From Falciphora oryzae (taxonomy: Eukaryota > Ascomycota > Sordariomycetes > Magnaporthales > Magnaporthaceae), in the NCBI GenBank assembly GCA_000733355.1, contig JNVV01000005.1, forward strand, positions 1,857,118-1,921,117: a stretch of DNA of 64,000 nt, in the 5' to 3' direction. Position 1 is the stretch's first letter. Each line of letters starts with the position of its first letter. This document shows, piece by piece, positions 60,701 through 64,000 of the stretch. Below the pieces are notes generated by a model, which saw nothing but the letters and a program-made list of their open reading frames with translations, was not told where the DNA came from and made no database searches. Position numbers and translations under genes: made by a program.

Positions 60701-60785
60701 TCTTTCTATGGGCTTAAGAGATGTTTGAGGAGGAAGGAATCTTTCGTAAAGGATATAGGAGATGGCAGGGTTTATATAAACCCTT

Positions 60786-60942
60786 TGTGATCCGTGCGAA
60801 GTATCGAGTACATGATTTACATTGCCTTCCGACCTTTACCGCTTAGCTTTAGGGCCGTTGACCGCTTATGCGGGTTTTCGACCTTCCGTAAGGCCGACTT
60901 GTAATGCCGATTAGTTAGGTTTACGGGTTCTTCCGTGTAACA
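60786..60942 (-). repeat. 3' LTR of the gypsy relic, about 157 bp
   Basis: On the minus strand it starts TGTTACACGGAAG (60942 downward) and ends GGATCACA (60786), giving the TG..CA ends of an LTR. It directly follows the polypurine tract. The partner LTR is not in the window, so identity between LTRs could not be checked. Confidence 0.7.
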
Positions 60943-60958
60943 TTATCTTCTTTTTTTT
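60943..60958 (-). other. Polypurine tract of the gypsy relic
   Basis: The minus strand reads AAAAAAAAGAAGATAA immediately before the LTR start, the expected plus-strand priming site of an LTR element. Confidence 0.65.
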
Positions 60959-61049
60959 AGGGCGCGTTTCGAAACCTTCCGAGGCCCGTTTAAGGGATGC
61001 GGCTGTGCCTATGTTTTGTGGTACGCGGGGGTCCTTAGGTTTGTTGGGG

Positions 61050-63525
61050 TTAAGCCGATGAAAAGCAATAACGTATTGCTTAGATCCGTCGGTATTGAAA
61101 TGCTTCTAAGGTTCCTACGTTTAGTTCTTTTTGCGTGGGTAATTCTCCTATTGGATAAGGTAACGAACTTTTCCGTTTGTATCCATAAAATCTATAATTT
61201 TTTTTATAACGAAATCTTTTATAACCGAAGGGGCTTTCCGTAATACCTGGTTAGGGTTAGGTCGTGCTTGAATGCTAGAGCGGTAGGGTTTGATAAGGGA
61301 TACGTGGAAAGCGTTATGGATTTTCCAGGTTTTAGGCAGGGTTAGTCGTACCGCCGTGGGAGAGATAACCTTAAGGATCCGGAAGGGCCCGAGCATTTTG
61401 GTATCGAGTTTTTTGGCAGGGCGACGGGTTTTTATGTGCCGGGCGTTTAATATAACGAATTGTTTTTCGGTAAGGATTGGCGAGGGGCTTTTCTTTTTGT
61501 TGGCCTAATGCTTTATTTGTTTCCGGGCTTTTTCGAGGTGTTGTTTGGCTTTTTCGTGCATTTGGGTTATTTAATGCCGGTAGAGTTGGTTTGCTGGATT
61601 GCGTATTCGTTTTGGGAGAGGGGGATTATTGGAAGTTGGGTGGTACCCGTAGTTGGCGAAAAAGGGAGTAATGGAGGTATTTGCCGAAGATATATTATTA
61701 TAGGCAAATTCCGCCGTAGGTAATAGCTTGACCTAATTAGTTATTTCGTAATTTACGAAAGATTTAAAGTAGGCTTCCAGGCTTTAGTTAAGCCTTTTGG
61801 TTTGTCTATCCGTTTGGGGATGGAAGGTAATGTTTATTTTTGGCTTAATGCTTACTAAACGGAGGAAATCTTTTTATAAATGGCTTGTAAATTTGGAATT
61901 TTTATTAGAGATAATATTTAAAGGCATACCGTGCAGTCGCTAGTATTTTTTAGCGAAGATGCGGATAAGGTTATCCGATTTTTTACCTTCGATTTTGAGG
62001 GGGACGAAATACGCCATTTTGGTAAAGGGGTTTATTATTACCTAGATTGAATCGTATTTATCGCTTAAAGGGAGGTCCGTAATGAAGTCCATGGCTACCG
62101 TTTTTTAGGGCTGGTAATGCAGCTTTATGGGTTGTAGGAGTTCAAAGGGGGCATGCTTTAGGGCCTTATTGCGTTAGCACTTTAGGCATCCCTTTACGTA
62201 TTCCTGGACTTTTGCCTCGATATTGGGCCATTAAAAGTGCCGAGTAATTAATTTGAGGGTTTTATCCATACCTATATGTCTAGCGACTTTTGTGTTATAT
62301 TTGGATTCGAGGACTTCCTTTTGCAGGGCCTCCGTTGGCACCCACAGTTTTTCCTTATAATAAAAGAGGCTATTTTTAACTTTTTTTACCTTTTTCGGGC
62401 TTTTGGAAGCGGTTTTGGTATTTGGAATCCGATATACTAGTTTGTTTAATTTTGTTAGTAAATTCCGTAGCCTATTTTAGGATTGGAATATTGCAAAGCC
62501 GGTTTGGGGATAGGAGGAAAGAAGGTGCTTTTTGCGGCAAAACTTTTTTATGGGGTTATTTTTTTGTTTTTTTAGGGCCGAAATTTTTGTTGGGAAGTGT
62601 TTTTTTTGCAGGATCGTCGTAATTGGTTGATTTTTACTTCCCCTTTTTTTAGGCTTGTGCTGGGGTAATTTTGATAGCATATCGGCTTTTTTATTTTGCT
62701 TTTCTGGCCGGTAGTTGATTATAAACTAATAACCAGCTAGTTGTTGTGCCCATTTGGTTTGCTTTCGATTAAGGATTTTGGCTGTTAGGAAATATTCGAG
62801 GTTTTGGTGATCCGTATAAACTTTTATCCGGTGTTTTGCCTTTTTGAGGTAATGCTTTTACTTAGCGAAATAGTTGACGACCGTTAAAAGTTTTTTATCG
62901 TAGATTTTATAGTTAATTTCGGCGGGTGACATTTTGCGCGAATGGAAGGCAATGGGGTGTAGTTTGTTGGTTTCGGGGTCCTTTTGGGATAGTACCTTTC
63001 CAAAGGTAAAGTCCGAAGCGTTTATTTCGATTTGCGCCGGGAGAAACGGATTGAAATGCCGGAGTATCGGAGGCAAAACGAAAGCGATTTTAAAAGCTTC
63101 GAAGGCTTGTTCCATTTCAGGGGTCTATCGCTATTGGCTTTTTGGCAGGGCGTTGGCCGTCGTTATAGGCCTAACGATTCCTGAAAACCTTTTAATAAAC
63201 CTCCTGTAAAAGTTGGCAAAGCCGACGAACGACTGGGAGTTTTTAAGGCAGTTGGGGGTCTTTTATTGGATGATAGCATTAACTTTGTCTTTGGATATTG
63301 CGATGCTTTCGGGTTCTATTATGTGACTAAGGAACTCGACTTCGTGTACCCCCTAAACGCATTTGCGAGGGGCTACGGCCAGGTTGTGTTTGGTAAGGCG
63401 GCGAAGCATTTCCTTTACCAAACTATCGTATTGTTCTTTGGTTTTTGCGTATATTAGGAGGTTATCTAAATACATAAGGAGCCCGGCATCGATAAGTATT
63501 AATATTGGGAGGTCAAATCGGGGAT
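61050..63525 (-). pseudogene. Degenerate gypsy pol: RT, RNase H, integrase, chromodomain
   Basis: Recognisable pieces from right to left: RT active-site region LLMYLDNLLIYAKTKEQYDS (YLDN in place of YLDD) with LRRLTKHNLAVAPRKC; RNase H EINASDFTFGKVLSQ and HPIAFHSRKMSPAEINY; YTDHQNLEYFLT; integrase zinc-binding part HIGMDKTLKLITRHF; integrase core MDFITDLPLSDKYDSI and HPQTDRQTKRLN; the C-terminal LGPFRILKVISP and WKIHNAFHVSLIKPY, followed by a weak chromodomain-like stretch KVRYLIQ. Many stop codons interrupt it. No functional protein can be made. Confidence 0.85.
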
Positions 63526-63571
63526 TTGCAGCGCAGTCACAATGGCCAGCAGGGTCTCGGTTAGTTGGATT

Positions 63572-63610
63572 GGGCCCTGACAAGCGCTATAAATAGCGCT
63601 GTCGGGGCCC
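63572..63610. repeat. Imperfect inverted repeat (about 17-bp stem) near the transposon junction
   Basis: The inner arms AGCGCTA (63583-63589) and TAGCGCT (63594-63600) are perfect around a TAAA loop. The outer arms (63572-63581 and 63601-63610) extend the pairing with one G-T pair, and a single A at 63582 is bulged. Confidence 0.75.
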
Positions 63611-63749
63611 CAAGCTTAGTGGGTGGAACAAGCTTGTATTGCAGGTGAGGGGCGCCAACAATCGCTTCCCTCATATACCCACCGACATCGATCCCGCGGG
63701 TTCTCCGCCGTAGGGGCTTCCGGTGCCGCAAGCGATTTTCCGAAAAATT

Positions 63750-64000
63750 ATTTTGTATGGGATTTCCAAAAAATCGACCCACGGCCACCAAACCCATCTC
63801 CGCGTTGGGCCTCCAATTCTGACTTCAGCAATAGGGGAATACGTCAGGGCCCTTTTCGAAGCCTGCCTTAGGGCCGGGCACCACCCGGGCCCTTTCCGCA
63901 CCGCGGAGGTGGTAATGCTAAAGAAGCTGAATAAAAAGGACATGACGGATCCGAAGTCCTACCGCCCGATAGCCCTGCTCCCGTGTTTAGGGAAGGGGTT
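63750..64000 (+). pseudogene. LINE-type (non-LTR) reverse transcriptase fragment, cut by window edge
   Basis: In the plus-strand frame from about 63795 to the end the peptide contains EYVRALFEACLRAGHHPGPF, then RTAEVVMLKK and then DPKSYRPIALLPCLGKG. That is the start of the RT domain of non-LTR retrotransposons (typically K.....D.SYRPIALL..LGK). The endonuclease and the usual A-P-G-x-D segment before it are not visible, so the upstream part is degenerate or 5'-truncated. The element runs off the window. Confidence 0.75.

Larger units (their letters stand above)
59983..60785 (-). mobile_element. Fot1/pogo-type DNA transposon relic (3' end of element)
   Basis: One element end is visible at 59983: preceded by TA, it begins ACGTGGTTCACCACC and contains two 17-bp subterminal direct repeats (59990-60006 and 60007-60023, differing at two positions). 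The transposase tail reads on the minus strand inward from it. The other end is missing: the element stops at an LTR at 60786, so a gypsy insertion has probably cut it. Confidence 0.72.
60786..63525 (-). mobile_element. Ty3/gypsy chromovirus-type LTR retrotransposon relic
   Basis: Read on the minus strand, the order is RT, RNase H, integrase, chromodomain, polypurine tract, 3' LTR, which is the Ty3/gypsy gene order. The 5' part (gag, protease, 5' RT and 5' LTR) is absent or beyond the junction near 63525. The plus strand is very T-rich, and former CAA/CAG (and probably TGG) codons on the minus strand appear as stops, consistent with C-to-T mutation of the RIP type. Confidence 0.85.

Noticed and set aside
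1..64000. CRISPR arrays, prokaryotic operons or a secondary-metabolite cluster
   Set aside because: No regularly spaced repeats, no operon-like spacing and no backbone synthase (PKS, NRPS, terpene cyclase) were seen.

Overview
The window is a chromosome segment from a filamentous ascomycete, most likely a Sordariomycete. Genes are split by short GT..AG introns with CTRAY-type branch points. Coding sequence is GC-rich. Several families typical of Pezizomycotina are present (HsbA, DUF3176, DUF1996, CFEM-like, Fig1). The right end holds AT-rich transposon relics that look mutated by RIP (repeat-induced point mutation). Two blocks of 100 Ns (15322-15421 and 35361-35460) mark assembly gaps.

Layout, left to right: a small secreted protein (308-1210, +); a FRE-type ferric reductase (1871-4409, +); a tRNA-Gly(GCC) (4581-4651, +); a class I SAM methyltransferase (5780-6607, +); the mitochondrial RNA polymerase RPO41/cyt-5 (7142-11538, +); a Fig1-like four-helix membrane protein (12170-14001, -); an HsbA-type secreted wall protein with a PAQP repeat tail interrupted by an N gap (15043-16143, -); a 2318-residue ZNFX1-like SF1 helicase joined to three CbxX-type AAA+ modules (18672-25834, -); divergent from it, an RGG-box protein whose core resembles a DXO/Rai1-type PD-(D/E)XK nuclease (26670-28384, +); a DUF3176 membrane protein (29097-31460, +); a CFEM-like single-pass membrane protein (33959-34910, +); glycogen debranching enzyme (36341-41225, -); a secreted DUF1996 protein (44165-45506, +); NAD-dependent glycerol-3-phosphate dehydrogenase (47186-48553, +), followed by a decayed copy of its own last exon; a gamma-glutamylcyclotransferase-fold protein (49187-50548, -); a Zn2Cys6 regulator (53072-54149, +); and a bZIP regulator (56890-58536, -).

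From about 59838 to the end the sequence turns AT-rich. It contains a Fot1/pogo transposase tail with a terminal repeat, a Ty3/gypsy chromovirus relic (LTR, polypurine tract, chromodomain, integrase, RNase H, RT), and a LINE-type RT fragment cut by the window edge.

Most genes are unlinked housekeeping, surface or regulatory functions; there is no secondary-metabolite cluster. The most interesting unit is the divergent pair around 25835-26669. It joins a giant helicase/AAA+ protein of a family linked to RNA surveillance with a possible RNA-processing nuclease. All exon models were built by hand from splice signals and reading-frame closure, not from transcripts, and family assignments come from motif recognition without database searches.
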